Shown here one piece after another: positions 44,104-51,916 of a DNA stretch of 64,000 nt. Every line of letters starts with the position of its first letter. The first letter of the stretch is position 1. A model generated the notes under the pieces. It saw only the letters and a program-made list of their open reading frames with translations. It was not told where the DNA came from and searched no databases. The position numbers and the translations under genes are program-made. This DNA is from CAWKKW01 sp963850345. Lineage in GTDB: Bacteria; Acidobacteriota; Terriglobia; Terriglobales; Acidobacteriaceae. The stretch covers positions 310,001 to 374,000 of the forward strand of contig CAWKKW010000003.1 in assembly GCA_963850345.1 (NCBI GenBank). The letters are read 5' to 3'.

Positions 44104-44523
44104 TTACGAGATCAGGGAACCTGCCCGCAGCAGACGAGACTTCACCGCGATCCGCTGCTCCAGGCTCAATCCCACCAGTGCCGCATCGAGTAACCCGGCG
44201 TCCATCGCCTCTCCGCCGGTAACGCTCGATTTGGCAAGTAACTGTACCGGTTGCGTTCCCGCCGTCTTGCGCTCCACCGGAGCCTTGGCAGCCTGCGCCC
44301 GCAACTCGGCAATCTCAGTCTCGGCTGCATGTAACCTTCGTTCCAGCTCCGTCTCCCCGGCTGGATGCTCGACCGCCGCCACCACCTTCTGCACTTCCCC
44401 TGAAATGGCAGACTCTCTCGCCTCCAGCCACGCAACCGTCTTCTCCAACAGACTCGCTGCAGCGTTCAGACGATCTACGCTCTTTCCCAGCGAGTCAGAA
44501 GCGTTCTGTTCATTCGTGTTCAT
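44104..44523 (-). CDS. Scaffold-like coiled-coil protein
   Basis: About 139 residues from ATG 44523. It is almost entirely helical, with long heptad-rich stretches (SVDRLNAAASLLEKTVAWLE, TELERRLHAAETEIAELRAQ) and an Ala/Thr-rich linker. Such proteins between protease and capsid genes generally act as capsid assembly scaffolds. The C-terminus ends with GLSLEQRIAVKSRLLRAGSL. Overlap of longer upstream frame with the protease gene is ignored. Confidence 0.55.
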   Translation of the reverse strand: MNTNEQNASDSLGKSVDRLNAAASLLEKTVAWLEARESAISGEVQKVVAAVEHPAGETELERRLHAAETEIAELRAQAAKAPVERKTAGTQPVQLLAKSSVTGGEAMDAGLLDAALVGLSLEQRIAVKSRLLRAGSLIS

Positions 44524-44608
44524 GCCTGTTACCTTTCTGTTTGTCTTCGCCGGCGTCGAGTCCGTCCACGGATCGAGCCGCTGTTTCACTGCGCTTCGAG
44601 ATACGCGA

Positions 44609-45175
44609 TTACCTGCCTGGCACTCCATAGGCCGCGAGCCATTCCTTACATCCGTTCTGCCTTCGTGCCTCGATCTGTGGAACCAGTTGAAACGCAGTGT
44701 TCTGATACGCCGCCTTCTCGCGCAGCAGGATGGCCGCCCCAGTGAAGGTCGCGCGTGTTAACGTCCACACCGCGGCCCGCATATCCGCCACGTGCGCATC
44801 TGCCAACTCGTACGACATTCCCATGACCCCACCCTTCGCCTTCTGCATCTGTTCGGCGACCTCGGGAAAATCGCGGCCGTACAGGTATCCGCTCACACTC
44901 AACCTGTTGCCCTTCACGTCCGCTTCCGTGATCAACCCGCACTTTCTGCGCGCATCGTGACCATCCCACTCGGGCCGATAATCCACTGCCATCCCCAGCA
45001 ACGAAGGAAGTGCAGCCATAGCCGCCGCGCGTGTCAGCAACACCCGGTGACCTCGAGCCCCCGATGGCGCCTTATCGCTCGGTTCATCCACCAGCGTGAG
45101 CACGCCCTCGAAGGGAATCCGATTTGGATGACCCGCCACTGCAGGAATCTTTACCGCCATTGCTTCAAGTCTCAT
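44609..45175 (-). CDS. Prohead (capsid maturation) protease-like protein
   Basis: A 188-residue protein. RIPFEGVLTLVDEPSDKAP, LLGMAVDYRPEWDGHDARRK, GLITEADVKGNRLSVSGYLY and GVMGMSYELADAHVADM are typical of capsid maturation proteases encoded between portal and capsid in small phages. Catalytic residues cannot be assigned with confidence, though the H of DGHDAR and the S of MGMSYE are candidates. It would trim the scaffold or capsid during assembly. Confidence 0.6.
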   Translation of the reverse strand: MRLEAMAVKIPAVAGHPNRIPFEGVLTLVDEPSDKAPSGARGHRVLLTRAAAMAALPSLLGMAVDYRPEWDGHDARRKCGLITEADVKGNRLSVSGYLYGRDFPEVAEQMQKAKGGVMGMSYELADAHVADMRAAVWTLTRATFTGAAILLREKAAYQNTAFQLVPQIEARRQNGCKEWLAAYGVPGR

Positions 45176-45200
45176 TCCTCCCCCTACTTCTTATTTCCAC

Positions 45201-46475
45201 TCAACTCCCTCCGGCCGCTGGCGCCACATCCGCCTTGAGGCCTAATCCCCGCATCGCGCGCACCTCATCCACCGTCAGCACCCCGGCCTTCAGCAGCGTG
45301 GTCTGTATCTGTACCTCGGTCATCACATCGCGTGAATCCAACTCGTTGAACACGAATTCGAATTCGCGCCATCCCAGCTTTTTGGCGAAGAGATCTCGCG
45401 TCAGATGCTCGGCGACCAGGCTGGCCAAGGGCACAACCGCGCTGCGAAACGCCTCATCCGCTTGCTCGCTCGCAGTTGATTGATTGACGTCTCTCTCCAA
45501 CCCCAACAACATCGGAGGCAGCGAGAATGCATTGCCTACCATGCGAATCAGAAACTCCTGCCAGTTCAGCCGCAGATCCGCATCCGTTCCCGACGCGAAC
45601 CGCAACACCTCCGGCTTCTGCTCAGAACTCAACACCGGCACTCGCCCCGTGCCCTCGATCTCGTCCTGCCACCAGCGAATCAGCCGTTCGTGCTGCGCCG
45701 GCGTGGTCTCGTTCAACCACAAGGCATACTGCACCACTGAATTGCTGGCCAGCTTCCCGGCGAAGCGATGCGCGCCGAGAAATGTGTTAACTGTCTCGAA
45801 TGCCACCTCCAGCGGCCCCAGCCCAAAGGGCGTGTACGTCCGCGGATTCATTCGCAGGTAGATCAACTCGTCATCCCGCAGCGTCACCGCCGCCGCCACC
45901 CCAAGCGCCGCCTGCCCGTAGCGCGGCATCTCCGCCGTTCCATCCCACTTGGGATTGATTCGGATCGTTGCCCCATCCACCGGCCACAGCTCAAACGGCC
46001 GCTGCTCGTTCCCGGTCAGCACCATCTCAATCGCGCCGAAACCGCCCACCAGCGTGTCCTCAAGCACCTGCTCGAGCAGCGTGCGGAAGGAGTCGCAGCC
46101 ATTCGGCTCCTCCAGGCAGCGCCGCAGGATCTCTCCTCGCAGTGCGGCATCCGTAACCGAATCGGTTGCATACCCGCGCTTCAGCTTGATCTGCCAGTCC
46201 AGGCTCGCGATCCGGTCCTTGATCACATTGATGGCGCGTCGTGCCAGCGGTGTCTCGGCAAACCTCCGCAGGTTCGCCGGCGTGGGCTTCGGCATCAGGT
46301 TCGCTGGCGAAGCTCCCATGTAGGGAGTCAGGATCGAAGGCAGCCCCAGCGTCCTGCGCGGCTCAGCCGCCGCCTCGATCGTCTCCGCCGGTCGCCCTCC
46401 ACCCCATCGCCTCCAGGCTTTTTGGATCGTCTCTTGTACTCTCACGTGATCTACGCCTTTCCGGTTCCACACCAA
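45201..46475 (-). CDS. Phage portal protein
   Basis: About 424 residues; a GTG at 46445 (VRVQETIQKAW) is an alternative start. LARRAINVIKDRIASLDWQI, ELWPVDGATIRINPKWDGT, DELIYLRMNPRTYTPFGLGP, LSSEQKPEVLRFASGTDADL and MVGNAFSLPPMLLGLERDVN are clear portal landmarks (the wing and stem of the dodecameric DNA gate). It lies upstream of the protease and capsid genes, but is separated from the terminase by two non-structural genes. Confidence 0.85.
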   Translation of the reverse strand: MVWNRKGVDHVRVQETIQKAWRRWGGGRPAETIEAAAEPRRTLGLPSILTPYMGASPANLMPKPTPANLRRFAETPLARRAINVIKDRIASLDWQIKLKRGYATDSVTDAALRGEILRRCLEEPNGCDSFRTLLEQVLEDTLVGGFGAIEMVLTGNEQRPFELWPVDGATIRINPKWDGTAEMPRYGQAALGVAAAVTLRDDELIYLRMNPRTYTPFGLGPLEVAFETVNTFLGAHRFAGKLASNSVVQYALWLNETTPAQHERLIRWWQDEIEGTGRVPVLSSEQKPEVLRFASGTDADLRLNWQEFLIRMVGNAFSLPPMLLGLERDVNQSTASEQADEAFRSAVVPLASLVAEHLTRDLFAKKLGWREFEFVFNELDSRDVMTEVQIQTTLLKAGVLTVDEVRAMRGLGLKADVAPAAGGS

Positions 46476-46545
46476 AACACAAAAGGCATGGCGCTATGCC
46501 ATGCCTCTGCCATCCTGCTCTCCAGGTCTTCCGAAGAACCTCGCC

Positions 46546-47367
46546 TTACATCTGAAACTCCCGCTGCGCAGTCTCTGCGACGCGCGGCAGGTCGGTCGTC
46601 GTTAGCACGCGAATGGACTGCTGCTCCATCGTCTCTACCGCGAATCGGTACTGCGTGATCCGGTCCTCATCCTGCGCGGCGCCGCTCACCTGCGCCAGCG
46701 GTTCCACCACCGCCGTCAACTCGAGCATCGCCTGCTCCACGCGCGACACGCCCTCGCGCATCGCCGGCGCGCTGAAGGCCAGCACCTTGGCGATCTCCAG
46801 GTCCCCCTCGAGCGAGACCGCGTGGAACATCCGCACTACGCCATTGGGCCGGTACCCGCAATCAATCCGCAGCGGATCTCCGGGGCGCGTGTAACTCGCC
46901 GCCGCGATGCGCTTCCGCATCAGGTCCCACACACCCACCCGTTCAAACTGCGAGCGCATCGCATGATGAATGGCCTGCCGCCCACTCCGCCGTGAAACCG
47001 CCTCTCGCTTGCGCGGCTCCACGTAGAGTTGCATCAACTGCTCCATCTGCGCGGGCAACGACTCGGCCAGGCATCCCTTGGCCTCCGTTAACTGCACTCC
47101 GTTCGACAGCGAATCTTCGAGCAGCCGCATCGCCTGCGAACCCGGCTCGCTCAGGCTGCGCCGCACGTCGGCCTCCAGAGCCTCCAGCATCGCGGTATCG
47201 GCGTCCGGATCCACGCAGCGCACTCGCGACCAGTCCCGCGTAAAGCGCACCGCCTGCTCCGCCGCGCCTTGCTCGCGCAGCATCACCCCGATATTCACAA
47301 ACTCGTTCTTCACCGGGTCCGGTACATACCGGATCAGGAAGAACTCGCATGGCCTGCGCTCTCTCAC
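46546..47367 (-). CDS. DUF3037 protein paired with the HipA-like kinase
   Basis: A 273-residue protein from GTG 47367 with GAGGG eight bases upstream. CEFFLIRYVPDPVKNEFVNI and GVMLRE are the hallmark opening of DUF3037 proteins (YxLIRYVPDxxRxExVNVG). The remainder is helical with no catalytic motif that I recognise. In many bacteria DUF3037 genes are neighbours of HipA-like kinase genes, and here it lies 129 bp downstream of one on the same strand. It interrupts the terminase-portal order of the phage structural genes. The role is unknown; an antitoxin or substrate/partner of the kinase is the natural guess. Confidence 0.8.
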   Translation of the reverse strand: MRERRPCEFFLIRYVPDPVKNEFVNIGVMLREQGAAEQAVRFTRDWSRVRCVDPDADTAMLEALEADVRRSLSEPGSQAMRLLEDSLSNGVQLTEAKGCLAESLPAQMEQLMQLYVEPRKREAVSRRSGRQAIHHAMRSQFERVGVWDLMRKRIAAASYTRPGDPLRIDCGYRPNGVVRMFHAVSLEGDLEIAKVLAFSAPAMREGVSRVEQAMLELTAVVEPLAQVSGAAQDEDRITQYRFAVETMEQQSIRVLTTTDLPRVAETAQREFQM

Positions 47368-47496
47368 GACCGCATCCCTCTCGCCTCATCCCGCTCTCGA
47401 GGCTTTTCTGGGGGACTTCCTCCGCCCACCTTAACCCCGCAACTCGATCCCCTCACTGTACTATCGGCAAAGCCACACCTTCCCGGCAGCCCCACC

Positions 47497-48372
47497 CTAC
47501 ATGATCCTCTTGCTCACTCCATCATGGACCCGTCCCACAATCTCGAACTGCGCCTTCTGGGCCTTTTCCCCGTACCGCGCCCATTTAGGAAAGGGCGCCC
47601 GATCCGACACGCGAAACTGATCGATCAACTCCCGCACCCTCGCGCGCCGCTGCAGCAACTCTTCCACCAGCCGCTCCATCACCGTCAAGTCTCCGCCATA
47701 CCACTCCGGCGGAACCGTCTCCGCGATCGACCAGACCTTTTCCGCTTCCATGCTCTCGATCCGGCTCAACCATGGTTCGAAGCTCTCCCAACCGGTCACC
47801 TCGCGATACACCAGGTTGCGCGCGAACACGCCTCGCATGGGCGCATCCACAAACTTCCACTCTCCCGCGTGAAAGCAGTATCCCTGGTCGATAAACGTGG
47901 CGGTGTACCGCTTCTCCCGGCTCTTCTTGTGAAAGACCGCCTGCCGTCCATTCACATTGCAGGTCCACTTGTCGATCGCCAGCATGCCCGCAAACTCCTG
48001 CAGGTTCCGAATCTCGGCCAGCATCTCCTCGGGCAGGTAGTCGATCAACTGCCCCGGCATCAGTCCGCCCACCATCCGGGAACCGAACTGCAGACCCGGC
48101 TTACACGCCTCCTGGCTCTTTCCCATGTCCATTCTCAACTCTGGCGTATGCTCCACCAGCCACTCCGTCACCTCGATCACTTCGCACACCGGCACCGACA
48201 ATCCCGCAGCCGCCGCCAGCCGGCTGGCCAACAGCTCGTTCGCCAACACCCGCACGTGCTGCGGATTGTTTTGGAACTTGACCACATACAGCAGTCCGTC
48301 CGCGCCCAGCATTAAGTGACTCTGCGCGCCGCCCCGCATGCGTCGGATCTCCTGCACCGCCAGTACCGCCAA
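47497..48372 (-). CDS. HipA-like kinase
   Basis: A 291-residue protein with a HipA-like (HipA_2) Ser/Thr kinase fold. The N-terminal lobe has GGAQSHLMLGADGLLYVVKF with the probable ATP lysine in VVKF, and NELLASRLAAAAGLSVPV. The catalytic loop resembles D-x-W-x-x-N in LAIDKWTCNVNGRQAVF; ATFIDQGYCF corresponds to the metal-binding D. It starts at TTG 48372 with GGAGG four bases upstream, or at ATG 48339. HipA itself phosphorylates a tRNA synthetase and causes dormancy; the targets of this branch are unknown. Partner DUF3037 follows. No HipB-like HTH antitoxin is adjacent. Confidence 0.75.
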   Translation of the reverse strand: MAVLAVQEIRRMRGGAQSHLMLGADGLLYVVKFQNNPQHVRVLANELLASRLAAAAGLSVPVCEVIEVTEWLVEHTPELRMDMGKSQEACKPGLQFGSRMVGGLMPGQLIDYLPEEMLAEIRNLQEFAGMLAIDKWTCNVNGRQAVFHKKSREKRYTATFIDQGYCFHAGEWKFVDAPMRGVFARNLVYREVTGWESFEPWLSRIESMEAEKVWSIAETVPPEWYGGDLTVMERLVEELLQRRARVRELIDQFRVSDRAPFPKWARYGEKAQKAQFEIVGRVHDGVSKRIM

Positions 48373-48394
48373 CGTGCCTCCGAATCCAGATGTT

Positions 48395-48458
48395 GTTCTG
48401 TATCTAAGTGTGCTTCTGTATCCTGCCGTCGTTCTGTTTCAAAGACCGGTTCTGTGTC
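48395..48458. repeat. Four-unit 18-bp tandem repeat array upstream of the HipA-like gene
   Basis: Cores GTTCTGTATC (48395), CTTCTGTATC (48413), GTTCTGTTTC (48431) and GTTCTGTGTC (48449) are exactly 18 bases apart; the 8-base linkers differ. The array occupies the short gap between terL stop and the HipA-like start. Iterated, phase-locked cores with variable linkers look like protein-binding iterons, although a coincidental coding repeat in an antisense frame is possible. Confidence 0.65.
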
Positions 48459-48475
48459 TCGGATTCTACCTGTCG

Positions 48476-49978
48476 TTACTGGCGGCGCGAACCTCTTTCC
48501 AGCATCTCCGCGCGCACCGCCAGCCCCAGCGCCATCGCCATCACGCAGTCGTCGTGTCCCCCAGCCTGTGCCCCCGTCTTCCCGTTCGCCTGCCGAACGA
48601 ACGTCCGGCACTCCTCCAGCAGTCTCCGGCTCTGAAACAAACCCGGCTGCTCCACCAGCGCCGCTCCCAGGCGTCCCAGCATCGCCGGCCGGCTAATCGA
48701 TGACGTGAGCCAGCCCTCTTGACCGTCCTGCTCGTACAGACGCCGGTAGCCGCAAACACTCTTCAGATACGCGATCACGCCCGCTCCGTGATTGTTGCGT
48801 TCCACCGCCAGCAATGCGCGGTTATACTGCGTCGCCAACTCCGCGGCCTCTTTCGCCAACTCGAGCGTGCTCATCCTGGCCTGCAGCTCCGCGCACTGCA
48901 GGCCGTGCTCCAGCTCGATCACCTGAACGGCCGAGTAGTCCCCGCCCGCTCCCCCTCCGGCCGGATCCACCGCCACCACATACTCTCGCCCCTCGACCGG
49001 GGGGAACCAGACCAGCAGCTGGCCTGCCTTATGAGCCTGCCCAGGCTCTGCTAACTGCCGCGCGCGTAGCTCCAACTCTGCCGCATCGAACACGCAGGAG
49101 CCACTGCTGAGGAAGCAATCCTCCGGGGTCTCCGCATACTCCTGCCGGGCCAGTGTTTGAAAGCTGGTGGCGATCTGGCGGCGAAAGCCGATCTGCTCGG
49201 CTTCCAATCCATGCTGTCTCGCCAGCAGCCGTTCTTCTTCCGTCCACAGATCTTCGCTCACCGCCGAGCTAACGTACGAATCCTCCCACCACCACGGAAA
49301 GAAATGCCGTACCAGGCCAGTCTCGTCCGCTCGCAACCATTCGTCGTAAAAACATCCCTGCGCCCCGTTCGGCGTTGATTCCAGCACCAGTTCTCCGTCG
49401 GCCGGCACCGCCGCCAGCAACCCGGCCAGCGTCTCGGATGCCCTACCCGGCCACCGCGAAACCTCGGAGCAATGCAGGTTCTGAATCGTCACACCGCGCC
49501 CCGCATTCGGGTCGCCCGCCGTTTCCACCCGGTACTCGCTCTCCAGCGCCGGGAACACGATCTGCCGCGCACTCGCACGCGAGGTGCGTAACGCTCCCTT
49601 GCGCAATCGCTCCGGCAGATGCGCAACAAACCTGTGCACCACCTGGAACAAGCCCTCGGCCGCCTCCTGCGTATGTGCCACCTGTACCGTCATCGTTCCC
49701 GGCCGGGTGATCGTCTTCAGAAACAGCCTGCCCGCGATCCAGGTGCTCATACCGACCTGCCGCGCCTTCAACACAATATTGCGCCCGCCGCGCCGGCTCT
49801 CAAACTCACGCTGCACCCGGTTCGGCGCCAGCGCAATCATCTCGCCTCTGCGGTCCCGAATTCGTAACAGCGCCTTGGCCAGAAACACGCCAGCCGTCCT
49901 CCCGCCCAGTAACTCGGACCGGCTGTCGAGAAACTCGCCGAGCTTTGTTAGTTCTTTAAGATCCGACGAATGTCCCAT
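48476..49978 (-). CDS. terL: Phage terminase large subunit
   Basis: About 500 residues from ATG 49978; upstream frame to 50059 is judged non-coding. The ATPase part has NIVLKARQVGMSTWIAGRLF, the variant Walker A used by many terminases, and NLHCSEVSRWPGRASETLAG for Walker B/C motif. The nuclease part has YVVAVDPAGGGAGGDYSAVQ, ALLAVERNNHGAGVIAYL and GHDDCVMAMALG, giving the RNase H-like acidic residues. Both catalytic halves look complete, so the packaging motor could be functional. Together with the portal protein it would fill a capsid with DNA. Confidence 0.88.
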   Translation of the reverse strand: MGHSSDLKELTKLGEFLDSRSELLGGRTAGVFLAKALLRIRDRRGEMIALAPNRVQREFESRRGGRNIVLKARQVGMSTWIAGRLFLKTITRPGTMTVQVAHTQEAAEGLFQVVHRFVAHLPERLRKGALRTSRASARQIVFPALESEYRVETAGDPNAGRGVTIQNLHCSEVSRWPGRASETLAGLLAAVPADGELVLESTPNGAQGCFYDEWLRADETGLVRHFFPWWWEDSYVSSAVSEDLWTEEERLLARQHGLEAEQIGFRRQIATSFQTLARQEYAETPEDCFLSSGSCVFDAAELELRARQLAEPGQAHKAGQLLVWFPPVEGREYVVAVDPAGGGAGGDYSAVQVIELEHGLQCAELQARMSTLELAKEAAELATQYNRALLAVERNNHGAGVIAYLKSVCGYRRLYEQDGQEGWLTSSISRPAMLGRLGAALVEQPGLFQSRRLLEECRTFVRQANGKTGAQAGGHDDCVMAMALGLAVRAEMLERGSRRQ

Positions 49979-50075
49979 GTCCCCAACCAAGGCCTTTCGC
50001 AAAACAGCAGCACATCCGCGCAGTGCACGACCGCCTGGCTTGCCCACACTCAACCGCATTCCAAGCGGGCGCCAC

Positions 50076-50681
50076 TTACAACGACTTACTAACTTCCCGT
50101 GAAATACACGTCACCTCAACCGCTGGTCCCTTCTCAGTCCGCGCCGTAGCAGCCTGCGCTTGCTGGCTGGCATGCTCCGGACTTAGCTCCCGCCGAAGTA
50201 TCTCCGCAAAGCTCACGCCCGCCTCATCCTTCTGCTTGTGCCTCAGCTGATCCTTCACGCCGCCAATATCAAACAGCAGCTTGGTATGGTTCACGCTGCC
50301 GCCTTTCGCCTCTTCAATCAGCCTATGAACAATCTCTGAGAACGCGCCCGAGATCTGGTTCTTCGCGTGACACCTGAAATTGCGCACCCGCTTTACCTTG
50401 GGCGCGCTTCTCCCTGCCGGCGGCGGTGCAACCTGTTGCTCCAGTGCAACCTCACCGGAAACTCGCCGCGCTCCCGTCCGTGCTGCTCCAGCCCTTCTCA
50501 CGTTGGTCCGTCGAACCGGGCCTGCCCCCGCCTGCGCTCCGGCTCTCGCCGCGCAGCCCTGCTTCCGCGTGCCCTTGGGCCTCGCGGTTACTTCCACGAT
50601 CTTTGCTTTCGTCACTGGTCTGCCCACAACGAAAAAGGGAGACGCGAACTGCGCCTCCCCTCCCGTTTTCCTTACTGTCAA
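50076..50681 (-). CDS. Protein in the small-terminase position, function unassigned
   Basis: A 201-residue protein. The first half is low-complexity, Ala/Arg/Gly-rich and very basic (EVTARPKGTRKQGCAARAG region). The second half has the conserved-looking stretch GAFSEIVHRLIEEAKGGSVN followed by HTKLLFDIGGVKDQLRHK. It directly precedes terL, where the small DNA-recognition subunit is expected, and its basic N-terminus fits DNA binding, but no TerS helix-turn-helix is evident. Start uncertain. Confidence 0.5.
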   Translation of the reverse strand: MTVRKTGGEAQFASPFFVVGRPVTKAKIVEVTARPKGTRKQGCAARAGAQAGAGPVRRTNVRRAGAARTGARRVSGEVALEQQVAPPPAGRSAPKVKRVRNFRCHAKNQISGAFSEIVHRLIEEAKGGSVNHTKLLFDIGGVKDQLRHKQKDEAGVSFAEILRRELSPEHASQQAQAATARTEKGPAVEVTCISREVSKSL

Positions 50682-50780
50682 ATCTAGAATAGCAAGCCGG
50701 ATACCTTCGCTACGCCACCCAACTCCGAAAATACCCGCACACCGTATAAGTCACTATGAATGATTCCATTACTTCATCCT

Positions 50781-51248
50781 CTAACTGCTCCACGGAGGTG
50801 GAACCGAAAGCAGGCCTACTTCTAGAAAGACCGCTGTGACCGCGTCCAGTGCGTCGCCGTACCTGCGCAGAATGGTGCGGATGCTTAGACCCATCAGCTC
50901 CGCCGTCTCTCCCTGCGTGTATTCCTGCAACGCGATCCGCGCAATCAGTTGCTGCGCAAACGGATCCAGTCGCTTCAGGCACTTCTCGATGTCGAAGACA
51001 AAGATCACCGCGTCCTCAAAGCTCCGCACGCGATACGTCGAGACGTGTCCCCGAAACATGAAGTTGCCCAGCAGCGAAGGAGTGCGCCCCATCTGCATCG
51101 AGAGATGCATGTACCTCCGCAGCAGCGCCTCCGTGTGCCTCCGGTAAAAGGCTACCGGCGTTACGGGTTCGGCTTTCGCGCGGCTCTGCTGCGCTTGCGC
51201 AGCCGGTGCCGCCGCATGGATGGAGCGAACGCACAACGCCGCGCTCAT
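50781..51248 (-). CDS. Sigma-70 region 4-like regulator of the phage block
   Basis: A 155-residue protein. RHTEALLRRYMHLSMQMGRT and DIEKCLKRLDPFAQQLIARI are followed by a clear region 4-like helix-turn-helix (ALQEYTQGETAELMGLSIRT then ILRRYGDALDAV). It resembles small sigma-like or ArpU-like late transcription regulators of phages. The ATG at 51248 overlaps the stop of the zinc-ribbon gene by four bases. Its position at the head of the structural genes suggests that it controls their transcription. Confidence 0.65.
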   Translation of the reverse strand: MSAALCVRSIHAAAPAAQAQQSRAKAEPVTPVAFYRRHTEALLRRYMHLSMQMGRTPSLLGNFMFRGHVSTYRVRSFEDAVIFVFDIEKCLKRLDPFAQQLIARIALQEYTQGETAELMGLSIRTILRRYGDALDAVTAVFLEVGLLSVPPPWSS

Positions 51249-51448
51249 CTCACACCTCCGCAGGCTTCTGCGGTCGCCACCACGCTACTGCGCTTCCTCC
51301 TGCCTCCCGGGCGTGTCCTGGTCCGCGGACTGGGGAAGTCCCGCAGCTTGTCAGTGCACGCTCCGCAATATACCTCTACGTCGTTGGATCGGAACCAAAG
51401 GCTTCCGCACCCTTCACATACCTTCAAATGCACGCGCAAATACAACAT
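51245..51448 (-). CDS. Small zinc-ribbon protein, first gene of the phage block
   Basis: A 67-residue protein with two CxxC pairs (VCEGCGSLWFRS and VYCGACTDKL), a likely zinc ribbon, followed by a basic tail (RTRTRPGGRRKRSS). The ATG at 51448 is real because its stop overlaps the next gene in an ATGA junction. A DNA- or RNA-polymerase-binding regulator is plausible. First gene of the minus-strand unit. Confidence 0.6.
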   Translation of the reverse strand: MLYLRVHLKVCEGCGSLWFRSNDVEVYCGACTDKLRDFPSPRTRTRPGGRRKRSSVVATAEACGGVR

Positions 51449-51916
51449 GAGTTCTCCAGGTGTTCATTGCATCCGCGCCCTCCTGTGGCTGGGCGCCGCA
51501 GTTATGGAAGTTCAGCATGGTTCCCAGGTCTTCGCCCGGCCCTCGATGTCAGAACTCTTCCGCTAAGTGCCATTTGCTTGCTTCTATTCCGCAGATCTTC
51601 AGTGTTCAGGTACTGCAATAGATTCACTTTCCATCCTTTCTCATCCGCGCCACGCCTTTTAACCCAAGTAAGGCGCAGTGTTGCCCAGCGGGTGCCACTT
51701 ACCCTTTGGGGGATTGCGAGTCTCGAAAGGAATGTGAAAGTAGAACGAATCTAAATGGACGACACTATGTGGTCAATCTGCCCAGGCAAAGGAGCGCCCT
51801 ATGTCTTACGACTTCAAATCAGGCTGTCCCGGTTTATTCAAGAAACAGTTCAGGTTGCTTATCTATGTGCAAAGCACTACGTCTGTTTCGTATAGCTGGC
51901 AGGCAAGTTTCCACAG
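51449..51916. other. Divergent control region between phage block and repressor
   Basis: This 468-bp stretch separates the minus-strand structural unit from the plus-strand repressor. I see no gene in it. GAAACAG (51842-51848) and CTGTTTC (51883-51889) form an inverted pair 34 bases apart just before the repressor start, a possible operator. Base composition is lower in GC than the genes. Confidence 0.45.

Noticed and set aside
45768..46658. Plus-strand frame of 296 codons over the portal gene
   Set aside because: Shadow; Arg/Pro/Gln-rich without structure. Similar shadows over most of the phage block were dropped for the same reason.
48395..48458. CRISPR array
   Set aside because: Units are only 18 bp with 10-bp cores and 8-bp linkers, too short for repeats and spacers, and no cas genes are present.
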